A stretch of 64,000 nt of DNA from JBFLXR01 sp040757065 (GTDB lineage: Bacteria; Pseudomonadota; Gammaproteobacteria; Burkholderiales; Gallionellaceae): the NCBI GenBank assembly GCA_040757065.1, contig JBFLXR010000007.1, positions 59,442 through 123,441 on the forward strand. The letters are read 5' to 3'. Each line of letters begins with the position of its first letter. Positions within the stretch are counted from its first letter, which is position 1. Of this stretch, positions 32,550 through 40,035 are shown one piece after another. The notes beneath the pieces were generated by a model. That model was not told the DNA's origin, ran no database searches, and saw only the letters and a list, made by a program, of their open reading frames with translations. The translations under genes and the position numbers were made by a program.

Positions 32550-33253
32550 CAGCCGAGCCGTTGCACCTCGGCCTCGATCCAGTCTTCGGCGCGCTGATTG
32601 ATTTCCTCGGCCTTCAGACCGCGCGGATCGATGGGCTGACCGATACTTATCACTATGGTACCGGGATATTTCAAAAAGGCATTGCGCCCCCACAGCTTGC
32701 CTGCATTGTGCGCCACCGGCACCGCCAAGGCTTCGGAGGAAGCCGCAAGCAACGCTCCGCCGATTTTGTATTTACCGCGCTGCCCGTAAGGAATGCGCGT
32801 TCCTTCCGGAAAAATCACCACACAAAAACCGGCGGCCAAACGCGCCTTACCCTGCTTGAGCAACTGCTTCATCGCTTCGCGCCCATCGGCGCGATTGATC
32901 GCGATCGGGCTGGTCATCGCCAGCCCCCATCCGAAAAAGGGAACTTTCAGCAATTCGCGCTTCAAGACCCACACTTGCGGCGGAAAGACTTTTTGCAGCG
33001 CCATGGTTTCCCAGGCCGACTGGTGCTTGCACAATACGATGCACGGCTGGGTCGGAATATTCTCCGCACCGCGCACTTCCATGCGCACGCCGCACACCAC
33101 ACGCAACAGCCACAGCATGCTGCGCGCCCAGCCGGAAATCAGCCGGTAACGTGTAATCGGATGCAATGGAAACGACAGCAAAGCAATCAGCGTGAATAGC
33201 GGAGTAATCACGACTTGCAGCAACCCGTAAACCAGTGAGCGCAAATAAACCAT
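32549..33253 (-). CDS. plsC: 1-acyl-sn-glycerol-3-phosphate acyltransferase
   Basis: 234-residue inner-membrane acyltransferase of the PlsC family, which makes phosphatidic acid. The N-terminal membrane anchor is SLVYGLLQVVITPLFTLIALL. The catalytic box is CKHQSAWETMAL, with Glu in place of the more common Asp of the H-x4-D motif. The glycerol-phosphate binding motif is VIFPEGTRIPYGQRGKYKIGG, split across its core FPEGTR. The H-x4-E form is known in some PlsC paralogues of betaproteobacteria. It follows gmhB by 4 bases. Confidence 0.92.
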   Translation of the reverse strand: MVYLRSLVYGLLQVVITPLFTLIALLSFPLHPITRYRLISGWARSMLWLLRVVCGVRMEVRGAENIPTQPCIVLCKHQSAWETMALQKVFPPQVWVLKRELLKVPFFGWGLAMTSPIAINRADGREAMKQLLKQGKARLAAGFCVVIFPEGTRIPYGQRGKYKIGGALLAASSEALAVPVAHNAGKLWGRNAFLKYPGTIVISIGQPIDPRGLKAEEINQRAEDWIEAEVQRLG

Positions 33254-33257
33254 CGCG

Positions 33258-33788
33258 TTACACCAACGTATCGACCGCAGCCGCCAGATCGGGATAAACC
33301 AGCGTGCCTTCCGGCAGATCGCCCTTGGCCTGCGTTTTCTGTCCCTTACCGGTCAGCACCAGAATCGGCTGCGCGCCCAGTGCTGCCGAAGCCTGCAAAT
33401 CGCGCAGCGAATCGCCCACCGAGGGCACGCCGGTCAGATCGGCGTTATAGCGCGCGGCGATTTCCTCGATCATGCCGCTCTTGGGCTTGCGGCAATTGCA
33501 GCCTGCTTCCGGCGTGTGCGGGCAGAAGAACACCGCATCGATGCGACCGCCCGCCTGCGCCACTGCCTTGAGCATTTTGTCGTGAATCGCATTCAGCATG
33601 GGCATATCGAACAACCCCCGCCCGACACCGGATTGATTGGTTGCCACTACCACACGGTAATCCGCCTGACTCAGCCGTGCAATCGCCTCCAGACTACCGG
33701 GAATCGGCTTCCATTCCTCCGGGCTTTTGATGAATTGCGCCGAGTCGTAGTTAATCACGCCGTCGCGGTCGAGAATAATCAGCTTCAT
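33258..33788 (-). CDS. gmhB: D-glycero-beta-D-manno-heptose-1,7-bisphosphate 7-phosphatase
   Basis: 176-residue HAD phosphatase of the histidinol-phosphatase/GmhB type, in the ADP-heptose pathway for LPS core. The nucleophile motif is ILDRDGVINYD. TNQSGVGRG, the zinc loop CPHTPEAGCNCRKPK, and SVGDSLRDLQAS are also intact. The ATG at 33788 lies 2 bases from the glyS stop. The gmhB-plsC pair after glyQS is conserved in betaproteobacteria. Confidence 0.94.
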   Translation of the reverse strand: MKLIILDRDGVINYDSAQFIKSPEEWKPIPGSLEAIARLSQADYRVVVATNQSGVGRGLFDMPMLNAIHDKMLKAVAQAGGRIDAVFFCPHTPEAGCNCRKPKSGMIEEIAARYNADLTGVPSVGDSLRDLQASAALGAQPILVLTGKGQKTQAKGDLPEGTLVYPDLAAAVDTLV

Positions 33789-33790
33789 CG

Positions 33791-35896
33791 TTAGGCCGCC
33801 AGCTTGGAAATATCCGCCACGCAATTCATCAGCCCGCCGAGCTGATTCAGCAAGGCCAGGCGGTTAGCGCGCACTTGCAGGTCGTCGGCGTTCACCATCA
33901 CGTTATCGAAGAAAGCATCCACCGCACTGCGCACCGCCGCCAAGGCGGACAGTGTCGCGGTGTAATCCTGCTGCGCCAGCTTAGCTTCCACTTGCGGCGC
34001 CAAGGTTTGCACCACGCCGAACAACTCGCGCTCGGCGGCTTCCTGCAACAAAGCAGGCTGCACAGCGTCGCCCACCGCTTCGGCTTTCTTCAGAATGTTC
34101 TGAATGCGCTTGTTCGCCGCCGCCAGTGCAGCCGCTTCCGGCAAGGCACGGAAAGCGCGCACCGCCTCGATTCGCGGCAACACCAAATCGATGCGCACCG
34201 GGTTCTGGGACGCCACGGCCTCGATTTCGTCTGCCGCATAGCCGCGCTCGCGCAGCATGCCGCGCAGACGATCCAGCATAAAGCCGTACAAATCGGCTTC
34301 CACGGTCTTGCTCAGCACGCCCTCTTCGAATTCGGAGGCCGCCAAGTGCAGCAATTCGTCCAACCCGACCGACAGCGGCGTTTCGATCAAAATACGCAAC
34401 ACGCCCAAGGCATGGCGACGCAGGGCAAACGGGTCTTTATCGCCGGTCGGCACTGCGCCGATACCGTACATCCCCACCAAAGTATCCAGCTTATCGGCCA
34501 GCGCGACGCACAGCCCGACCGGATTGCGCGGCAAACTGTCGCCGGCGAAGCGCGGCTTGTAATGGTCTTCGATAGCGTCCGCCACGGCCGGTTCTTCGCC
34601 GTCGTGCAGCGCGTAGTAACGCCCCATAATGCCTTGCAGCTCGGGGAATTCGCCAACCATTTCCGTCACCAGATCGGCCTTAGCCAGCAGCGCGGCATGT
34701 TCCGCCGCTGCCATATCGGCGTTCAGCGCGCGGGCAATGCCTCCCGCCAGAGAAATCAGGCGCTCGATGCGCTGCATCTGGGTACCCAGCTTATTGTGGT
34801 AAACCACATTGCCCAGTTTGGGCACGCGCCCTTCCAGCCGGTGCTTACGATCCTGATCGAAGAAGAATTTGGCATCGGCCAGACGCGGGCGCACCACGCG
34901 TTCGTTGCCGCCGGTGACTGCCGAAGCGTCGTCCGGGCGGATATTCGATACAACGAGGAAACGGTTGGTCAGCTTGCCCGACGCATCCAGCAGCGGGAAA
35001 TATTTCTGGTTGGCCTTCATGGTCAGAATCAGGCATTCCTGCGGCACTTCAAGGAACTGTTCTTCGAAAGCACACAGCAAGACATTCGGGCGCTCCACCA
35101 GCCCGGTCACTTCGTCCAGCAAGGCTTCGTCCTCGATCGGCTGCACCCCGCCGCCCACCTGCACTGCTGCAGCCTGCAACTGGCGCACGATTTCGGCACG
35201 ACGCTTGGCGAAGCCCGGAATCACGGCGCCTTCGCTCTCCATCTGGCTTTCATAGCTATCGGCCTCGCGGATCGCAACCACAGCCTGCGCCGCCTCGAAA
35301 CGATGACCCAACGTTTCGCGACCGGCCTGCAAACCCAGTACCGCAACCGGCACCACTTCGGCGCCATGCAACGCTACCAAGCGGTGTGCCGGACGCACGA
35401 AATTCACCGAAGACCAGCCATCGGTCAGCTGATAAGACATCACCTTGGGAATCGGCAGTTTGGCGAGTGTTTCTTCCAAAGCTTTTTGCAAGCCATCGGT
35501 TAATGTCGCTCCCGGCAATACCGCATCGTAAATCAACGATTCGGCCTTGCCTTCGCCTTCACGCCGCAAAGCGGCAACTGCGTCCGCCCCGAGCCCCAAG
35601 CCTGCCAAGCGCTTCAACAATGCCTGCGTCGGTTGTCCGTTCGCATCCAACCCCACGCTCACCGGCATCAGTTTTTGCGCCACCGGCTTATCGGCAGCTT
35701 TGGCTACCACCTCGCCGAGATGCACAGCCAAGCGGCGCGGCGAAGCAAAGGACGTCACCACACTCTGCGCCCCAGCCAGCCCTTGCGCCTTCAGGCTGTC
35801 CGCCATCGCCGACGAGAAACTTTCGCCCAGCTTTTTCAACGCCTTGGGCGGCAACTCTTCAACGAACAGTTCCACCAATAGATTTTTCGTGCTCAT
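33791..35896 (-). CDS. glyS: glycyl-tRNA synthetase beta subunit
   Basis: 701 residues, typical for the beta chain of the alpha2-beta2 bacterial GlyRS. The N-terminus (LLVELFVEELPPKALKKLGESF) is the family signature, in two pieces LLVELFVEELP and PKALKKLGE. The HD-related domain and anticodon-binding C-terminal domain follow (ALADKLDTLVGMYGIG, DPFALRRHALGVLRI). Its ATG overlaps the glyQ stop by one base (TAATG), so the two subunits are translationally coupled. Confidence 0.97.
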   Translation of the reverse strand: MSTKNLLVELFVEELPPKALKKLGESFSSAMADSLKAQGLAGAQSVVTSFASPRRLAVHLGEVVAKAADKPVAQKLMPVSVGLDANGQPTQALLKRLAGLGLGADAVAALRREGEGKAESLIYDAVLPGATLTDGLQKALEETLAKLPIPKVMSYQLTDGWSSVNFVRPAHRLVALHGAEVVPVAVLGLQAGRETLGHRFEAAQAVVAIREADSYESQMESEGAVIPGFAKRRAEIVRQLQAAAVQVGGGVQPIEDEALLDEVTGLVERPNVLLCAFEEQFLEVPQECLILTMKANQKYFPLLDASGKLTNRFLVVSNIRPDDASAVTGGNERVVRPRLADAKFFFDQDRKHRLEGRVPKLGNVVYHNKLGTQMQRIERLISLAGGIARALNADMAAAEHAALLAKADLVTEMVGEFPELQGIMGRYYALHDGEEPAVADAIEDHYKPRFAGDSLPRNPVGLCVALADKLDTLVGMYGIGAVPTGDKDPFALRRHALGVLRILIETPLSVGLDELLHLAASEFEEGVLSKTVEADLYGFMLDRLRGMLRERGYAADEIEAVASQNPVRIDLVLPRIEAVRAFRALPEAAALAAANKRIQNILKKAEAVGDAVQPALLQEAAERELFGVVQTLAPQVEAKLAQQDYTATLSALAAVRSAVDAFFDNVMVNADDLQVRANRLALLNQLGGLMNCVADISKLAA

Positions 35897-36816
35897 TATG
35901 CCGCCACCTTCTTTTCAATCTGCGCCAACACCTCTTCCGCCCATGCTCTGGGCGCCATCGGGAAGCCCAACCGGGCACGGCTATCGAGGTAGCTTTGCGC
36001 CACGCTGCGCGCCAGATTGCGAATGCGTCCGATGTAGGCCGCGCGCTCGGTCACCGAAATCGCGCCGCGCGCATCGAGCAGGTTAAAGGTATGCGCGGCT
36101 TTCAACACCTGCTCGTAAGCGGGCAAGGCCAACTGCTGCTCCATCAGGTGCTTGGCCTGCTTTTCGTGCGCCGAGAAAGCGCCGAGCAGGAAGTCCACAT
36201 CGCTGTGTTCGAAGTTGTAGGTCGATTGTTCCACCTCGTTTTGGTGATACACATCGCCGTAGGTCAGACCTTCAGTCCATTTCAGGTCATAGACGTTTTC
36301 TACGCCTTGCAGATACATCGCCAGACGTTCCAGCCCGTAGGTAATTTCGCCGGTGATCGGTTTGCAGTCGATGCCGCCCACTTGCTGGAAATAAGTGAAC
36401 TGGGTCACTTCCATGCCGTTCAGCCACACCTCCCAGCCCAAGCCCCATGCACCCAGCGTGGGATTTTCCCAATCGTCTTCCACGAAACGGATGTCGTTTT
36501 TCTTCAGATCGAAGCCAAGCGCTTCCAGCGAGCCGAGGTAGAGCTCCAGAATATTTTCCGGCGCGGGTTTCAACACCACCTGAAACTGGTAGTAGTGCTG
36601 CAAACGGTTGGGATTTTCGCCGTAGCGGCCATCCTTGGGACGGCGCGAAGGTTGCACGTAGGCGGCTTTCCAGGGTTCCGGGCCGATGGCGCGCAGAAAG
36701 GTCGCCGTATGGCTGGTACCTGCGCCGACTTCCATGTCGTAAGGTTGCAGCAAAGCACAGCCTTGCTTATCCCAGAACTGTTGCAGGGTCAGAATAATTT
36801 GCTGAAAGGTAAGCAT
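35896..36816 (-). CDS. glyQ: glycyl-tRNA synthetase alpha subunit
   Basis: 306 residues, class II synthetase catalytic chain. Characteristic stretches are LTFQQIILTLQQFWDKQGC, QPYDMEVGAGTSHTATFLR, YVQPSRRPKDGRYGENPNR and NGMEVTQFTYFQQVGG. I chose the ATG at 36816 (MLTFQQ). The frame is open to 36849 but the extra residues are not part of the family. It heads glyQ-glyS-gmhB-plsC-peptidase. A hairpin with a T-run sits 5 bases upstream of the start. Confidence 0.97.
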   Translation of the reverse strand: MLTFQQIILTLQQFWDKQGCALLQPYDMEVGAGTSHTATFLRAIGPEPWKAAYVQPSRRPKDGRYGENPNRLQHYYQFQVVLKPAPENILELYLGSLEALGFDLKKNDIRFVEDDWENPTLGAWGLGWEVWLNGMEVTQFTYFQQVGGIDCKPITGEITYGLERLAMYLQGVENVYDLKWTEGLTYGDVYHQNEVEQSTYNFEHSDVDFLLGAFSAHEKQAKHLMEQQLALPAYEQVLKAAHTFNLLDARGAISVTERAAYIGRIRNLARSVAQSYLDSRARLGFPMAPRAWAEEVLAQIEKKVAA

Positions 36817-36820
36817 GTCG

Positions 36821-36853
36821 CAAAAACCGGTTGATCGCAAAACCGGCATTTTA
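36821..36853 (-). terminator. hairpin with T-run, and a -10 element, immediately upstream of glyQ
   Basis: On the minus strand CCGGTT (36846-36841) and AACCGG (36832-36827) form a 6-bp stem followed by TTTTTG (36826-36821). It probably ends the lnt-GIY-YIG transcript. TAAAAT (36853-36848) just before it, overlapping the GIY-YIG stop codon, could be the glyQ -10. The stem would then lie at the 5' end of glyQ mRNA. Confidence 0.5.
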
Positions 36854-37117
36854 CGGGTTTTCGCCCCCTGCCGTCACCTCGCACAGCGCAAGCTTTTCCC
36901 GGCGCGATAATCGCTTGACCGCCGCCTCGCGCTGCAAAGCCGAAGACTTGTCGGCGCACGGCTCACGGTAAGCCAACACTACCGGCCTGCGGCTGCGGGT
37001 ATATTTCGCCCCCGTGCCACTGTTATGCGCCTCCAGCCGGCGTTCCATGTCGTTGGTTATACCGCAATACAAGGTATCGTCGGCACAGCGCAGCAAGTAG
37101 CACACCCAGCCGCTCAT
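36851..37117 (-). CDS. GIY-YIG domain nuclease-like protein
   Basis: An 88-residue single GIY-YIG domain of the UPF0213/YhbQ type. The motifs are VCYLLRCADDTLYCGITND (GIY-YIG variant CYLL...YCGIT), RRLEAHNSGTGAKYTRSRRP and AAVKRLSRREKLAL. Members are small structure-specific or putative DNA endonucleases. The ATG at 37117 overlaps the lnt stop (ATGA). The role is uncertain. Linkage to lnt is the only context. Confidence 0.9.
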   Translation of the reverse strand: MSGWVCYLLRCADDTLYCGITNDMERRLEAHNSGTGAKYTRSRRPVVLAYREPCADKSSALQREAAVKRLSRREKLALCEVTAGGENP

Positions 37118-38601
37118 CGGCTGCGCAACCGCCATGCCGCTGCCAGCATGCCCAATGCCAGCAACAGCGCCGCTGCATTCCCCCAACGCGCATACGGCGT
37201 CATGCCGCTGTAGCCCTGCACTTCGCCCTGCAAAACACCTTCGGTATGCTGCGACAGCATGGCACGAATGCGACCATCTTTACCAATGATCGAGGTCACG
37301 CCGGTATTGGTGGCACGCAACATCATGCGCCCCGTTTCCAAAGCCCGCATCTGCGCAATCTGATTGTGCTGCATGGCCGCATGCGACTCGCCGTACCAGG
37401 CATCGTTGGTGACGTTTGCCAGTAAGGTTGCCTCGGGCAACGCCCGTATAATTTCCTCGCCAAACACATCTTCGTAGCAAATATCTACCGCCACACGCTG
37501 CCCATCGGTGCGGATCGGCGCTTGCTTTGCCCCGCCGCGCGCCAGATCGGACATCGGAATCTGTAACACCTCGTTAATCAGCCACCCCAGCACAGCACGC
37601 ACCGGGATGAATTCGCCGAACGGCACCAGATGATTCTTGCGGTAGAACTGCTCTTCGCCGTTGCCGAAGGCCGCCACACTGTTGTAATAGTTTTCGCCCT
37701 CGCGCTCGAACAGCCCCGCCAGTACCACGCCATCGTGCGCCCGAGCATGCGCCTTCAGGCGCTCGACATAACTCGGCGGCAAGGTTTCGCGCAACAGCGG
37801 CAAGGCGGTTTCCGGCAGGATGGTGAGTTGCGCGTCGGTCTGCTCGATCAGGCGGCGATAGAGTTCCAGCGTACCGATTAACCGCCCCTCTTCGAATTTG
37901 GCATCTTGCGGGATATTGCCTTGCAGCAGCGCCGCTTTGATCGGCGCACCGTGCGGCTGCGTCCACTCGACGCCGCGCAAAACCGCGCCGCCCAGCCACA
38001 ACACGGCCAAACTCAGCATCGCCAGCTTACCTGACCGCTGTGCACGTCCCTGCCAACCCCACGCCAGCAATCCGGCACTCGTCGCCACCACCAGCGACAC
38101 CCCGTACACACCCAGCAACGGCGCATACCCCGCCAAGGGGCTTTCCGCTGCTTGCGAATACCCGACCGTCAACCACGGGAAGCCGGTCAATGCATAACCG
38201 CGCGCCAGCTCCGCCAACACCCACACGGCAGGCAACAGCAATGTCAGGCGCGCCCAGAGCGGCACATGCAGCCGAGCCTGCGCATAGCCCGCCAGCGCCG
38301 GAAACAACGCCAGCACGCCCGCGAAAGCCAGCGTCACCGGAAGAGCCAGCAGCATCGGCATATGCCCGTAGTCGTGCATCGCCACGTACACCCAGCCGAT
38401 TCCGGCGGAAAAATAACCTAACCCGAACGCGAAACCGATGCGCGCCGCAATCCGCGGGGCGGGCGCATGTTGCCAGCGATAAAACAGCAGCGCCAGCGCC
38501 AGCACCGGAAAAGGAAACCAGCCGAACGGGGCAAAACCGAGTACCGCACCGACGCCCAGCGCAAACGCCTGCAATCGGCGCGAAGAAAAGAAGATATTCA
38601 C
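37114..38601 (-). CDS. lnt: apolipoprotein N-acyltransferase
   Basis: 495 residues. Lnt adds the third acyl chain to lipoproteins at the periplasmic face of the inner membrane. About six N-terminal membrane segments (SRRLQAFALGVGAVLGFAPF, and HYRWQ-type loops) precede a nitrilase-like domain. The catalytic Glu is in TILPETALPLL, the Lys in RKNHLVPFGEF and the Cys in VDICYEDVFGEE. It serves the several lipoproteins in this window (LptM, RND adaptor, small repeats). The gene follows the SRPBCC protein by 55 bases. Confidence 0.96.
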   Translation of the reverse strand: MNIFFSSRRLQAFALGVGAVLGFAPFGWFPFPVLALALLFYRWQHAPAPRIAARIGFAFGLGYFSAGIGWVYVAMHDYGHMPMLLALPVTLAFAGVLALFPALAGYAQARLHVPLWARLTLLLPAVWVLAELARGYALTGFPWLTVGYSQAAESPLAGYAPLLGVYGVSLVVATSAGLLAWGWQGRAQRSGKLAMLSLAVLWLGGAVLRGVEWTQPHGAPIKAALLQGNIPQDAKFEEGRLIGTLELYRRLIEQTDAQLTILPETALPLLRETLPPSYVERLKAHARAHDGVVLAGLFEREGENYYNSVAAFGNGEEQFYRKNHLVPFGEFIPVRAVLGWLINEVLQIPMSDLARGGAKQAPIRTDGQRVAVDICYEDVFGEEIIRALPEATLLANVTNDAWYGESHAAMQHNQIAQMRALETGRMMLRATNTGVTSIIGKDGRIRAMLSQHTEGVLQGEVQGYSGMTPYARWGNAAALLLALGMLAAAWRLRSR

Positions 38602-38625
38602 AAAACGGTTCGGGCGAATATAAAG

Positions 38626-38641
38626 CGCCGATTATACGGCG
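38626..38641 (-). promoter_or_regulatory. lnt -10 element inside a dyad
   Basis: On the minus strand a perfect TATAAT (38636-38631) is flanked exactly by CGCCG and CGGCG, a 5-bp inverted repeat. The start would be near 38624, about 23 bases before the lnt ATG. The dyad could be a repressor site or chance. Confidence 0.45.
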
Positions 38642-38656
38642 TAAGCGGCTTCTGCA

Positions 38657-39235
38657 TCACTGGCGCGGCTTGCTTGGCTGCGCAGCGGCCCGGCGTAGCA
38701 CCTCATCCCGCCATTGCCCGAACTGCTCGCGCGTTTCGTGTTCGATAAATGCTTTGCCGAGCACCGGCGGCAAAAACACATCGGGAATCGTATCGACATG
38801 AAACTGCACGTGCGTACCGGCACCGCGCGCTTGCAACAGCAGGCGGCCTTCCATTTTGCGCATTGTGCCTTTCAACAAGTGGAATTCGATCTTGCGGTAC
38901 GGCGTCAGACGAAACTCGCGGGTTGATTCGAACGAATAGGACAGCAAACCGTGTTCCGCCCGGCCTTGCTGATAGACTTCCAGCACATTGCCGCGCCGGG
39001 CGAGCACCTTGCTGACCTTCAGGTTGGACAAGATGTCCGTCATATGCTCGTAGTCGGTGAAGACCGCCCACACCAGACGCGGCGGCGCAGCAATCTCCAG
39101 CCCGACACCGATCCGCAACTCCTCGCCCGCTGTCGTCACTTGCACCTCGATGTCGGAGACGGCGGACGACTCGGCCCGCGCCGGTTGCGGCAGCGTCCAA
39201 ACCAACACCAAAAATCCGTACAGCAAATTTTTCAT
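38657..39235 (-). CDS. secreted SRPBCC (START-like) polyketide cyclase/dehydrase-type protein
   Basis: 192 residues with a signal peptide (MKNLLYGFLVLVWTLP, cut near ARA/ES). The SRPBCC fold is seen in GVGLEIAAPPRLVWAVFTDYEHM, VLEVYQQGRAEHGLL and LLLQARGAGTHVQFHVDTIPD. Such domains bind hydrophobic ligands in a deep cavity, here in the periplasm. The specific ligand is unknown. The second ATG at 39235 gives the best signal peptide; an upstream ATG at 39247 adds four residues. It precedes lnt and is divergent from the DUF4197 gene. Confidence 0.85.
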   Translation of the reverse strand: MKNLLYGFLVLVWTLPQPARAESSAVSDIEVQVTTAGEELRIGVGLEIAAPPRLVWAVFTDYEHMTDILSNLKVSKVLARRGNVLEVYQQGRAEHGLLSYSFESTREFRLTPYRKIEFHLLKGTMRKMEGRLLLQARGAGTHVQFHVDTIPDVFLPPVLGKAFIEHETREQFGQWRDEVLRRAAAQPSKPRQ

Positions 39236-39302
39236 GGTTCCCCGCATTCCTACCCATGAGTTGTTGCATAATAGGCGTTTCGAATACCCGACACAAACAC
39301 TT

Positions 39303-39986
39303 ATGTACCGCTTTCTGCTTGCCTGTCTGCTGTCCTTTACCGCTTTTTGCGCTCAGGCGATCACCCTCGACCAAATCTCCAACCAAGATGCCGTCGCCGG
39401 ACTGCGCGAGGCCTTGCAGAAAGGCGCGGGCAACGCAGTCGGCAAACTCGGTAAAACCGACGGCTTTTTCGGCAACCCGCAAGTCAAGATTCCGCTGCCG
39501 GCATCGCTGCAAAAAGTCGACGGGTTGCTGCGTTCGTTCGGCATGGGCAAATACGCCGACGAACTGGTACTGACCATGAACCGCGCTGCCGAAGCCGCCG
39601 TACCGGAAGCGAAAACCCTGCTGATTAATGCGATTAAAGGCATGAGCGTGCAAGACGCCAAAGGCATCCTCACCGGCGGCAACACCGCAGCAACCGAATT
39701 CTTCCGCCGCACCACCTCGCAGCCGCTGCGCGCCAAATTTCTGCCCATCGTCAAGCAGGCCACTTCTAAAGTAAGGTTAGCCGACAAATACGACCAATTC
39801 GCCGGACAAGCCGGCAAAATGGGCTTAATTGACGAAAAAGACGCCAATCTGGAAAACTACATCACGCAAAAAGCGCTGGATGGTTTGTTTCTGATGATGG
39901 CGGAAGAGGAAAAAGCGATACGCGCCGACCCGGTCGGCCAAACCAGCAAACTGCTGAGCAAAGTATTTGGGGCAATCGGTCGCTAG
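39303..39986 (+). CDS. DUF4197 secreted protein
   Basis: 227 residues with a signal peptide (MYRFLLACLLSFTAFC, cut near AQA/IT). The mature region is the DUF4197 pattern: LDQISNQDAVAGLREALQKG, NPQVKIPLPASLQKVDGLL and LADKYDQFAGQAGKMG, ending with a helical IDEKDANLENYITQKALDGLF. Members are periplasmic or outer-membrane-linked and uncharacterised. The ATG at 39303 is selected because it makes a clean signal peptide. The next gene begins 49 bases after its stop. Confidence 0.85.
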   Translation: MYRFLLACLLSFTAFCAQAITLDQISNQDAVAGLREALQKGAGNAVGKLGKTDGFFGNPQVKIPLPASLQKVDGLLRSFGMGKYADELVLTMNRAAEAAVPEAKTLLINAIKGMSVQDAKGILTGGNTAATEFFRRTTSQPLRAKFLPIVKQATSKVRLADKYDQFAGQAGKMGLIDEKDANLENYITQKALDGLFLMMAEEEKAIRADPVGQTSKLLSKVFGAIGR

Positions 39987-40035
39987 AGCCGTAAAACCAC
40001 GCTGCGCAAAATGGCGCAGCAATGAGGAGAGTGAA

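Noticed and set aside
33875..35503. 542-codon plus-strand frame opposite glyS
   Set aside because: Complementary to a clear glyS; no family motif, ribosome-binding site or separate promoter.
36817..36850. T-box leader for glyQS
   Set aside because: The leader is far too short for a T-box and such elements are not expected in proteobacteria.
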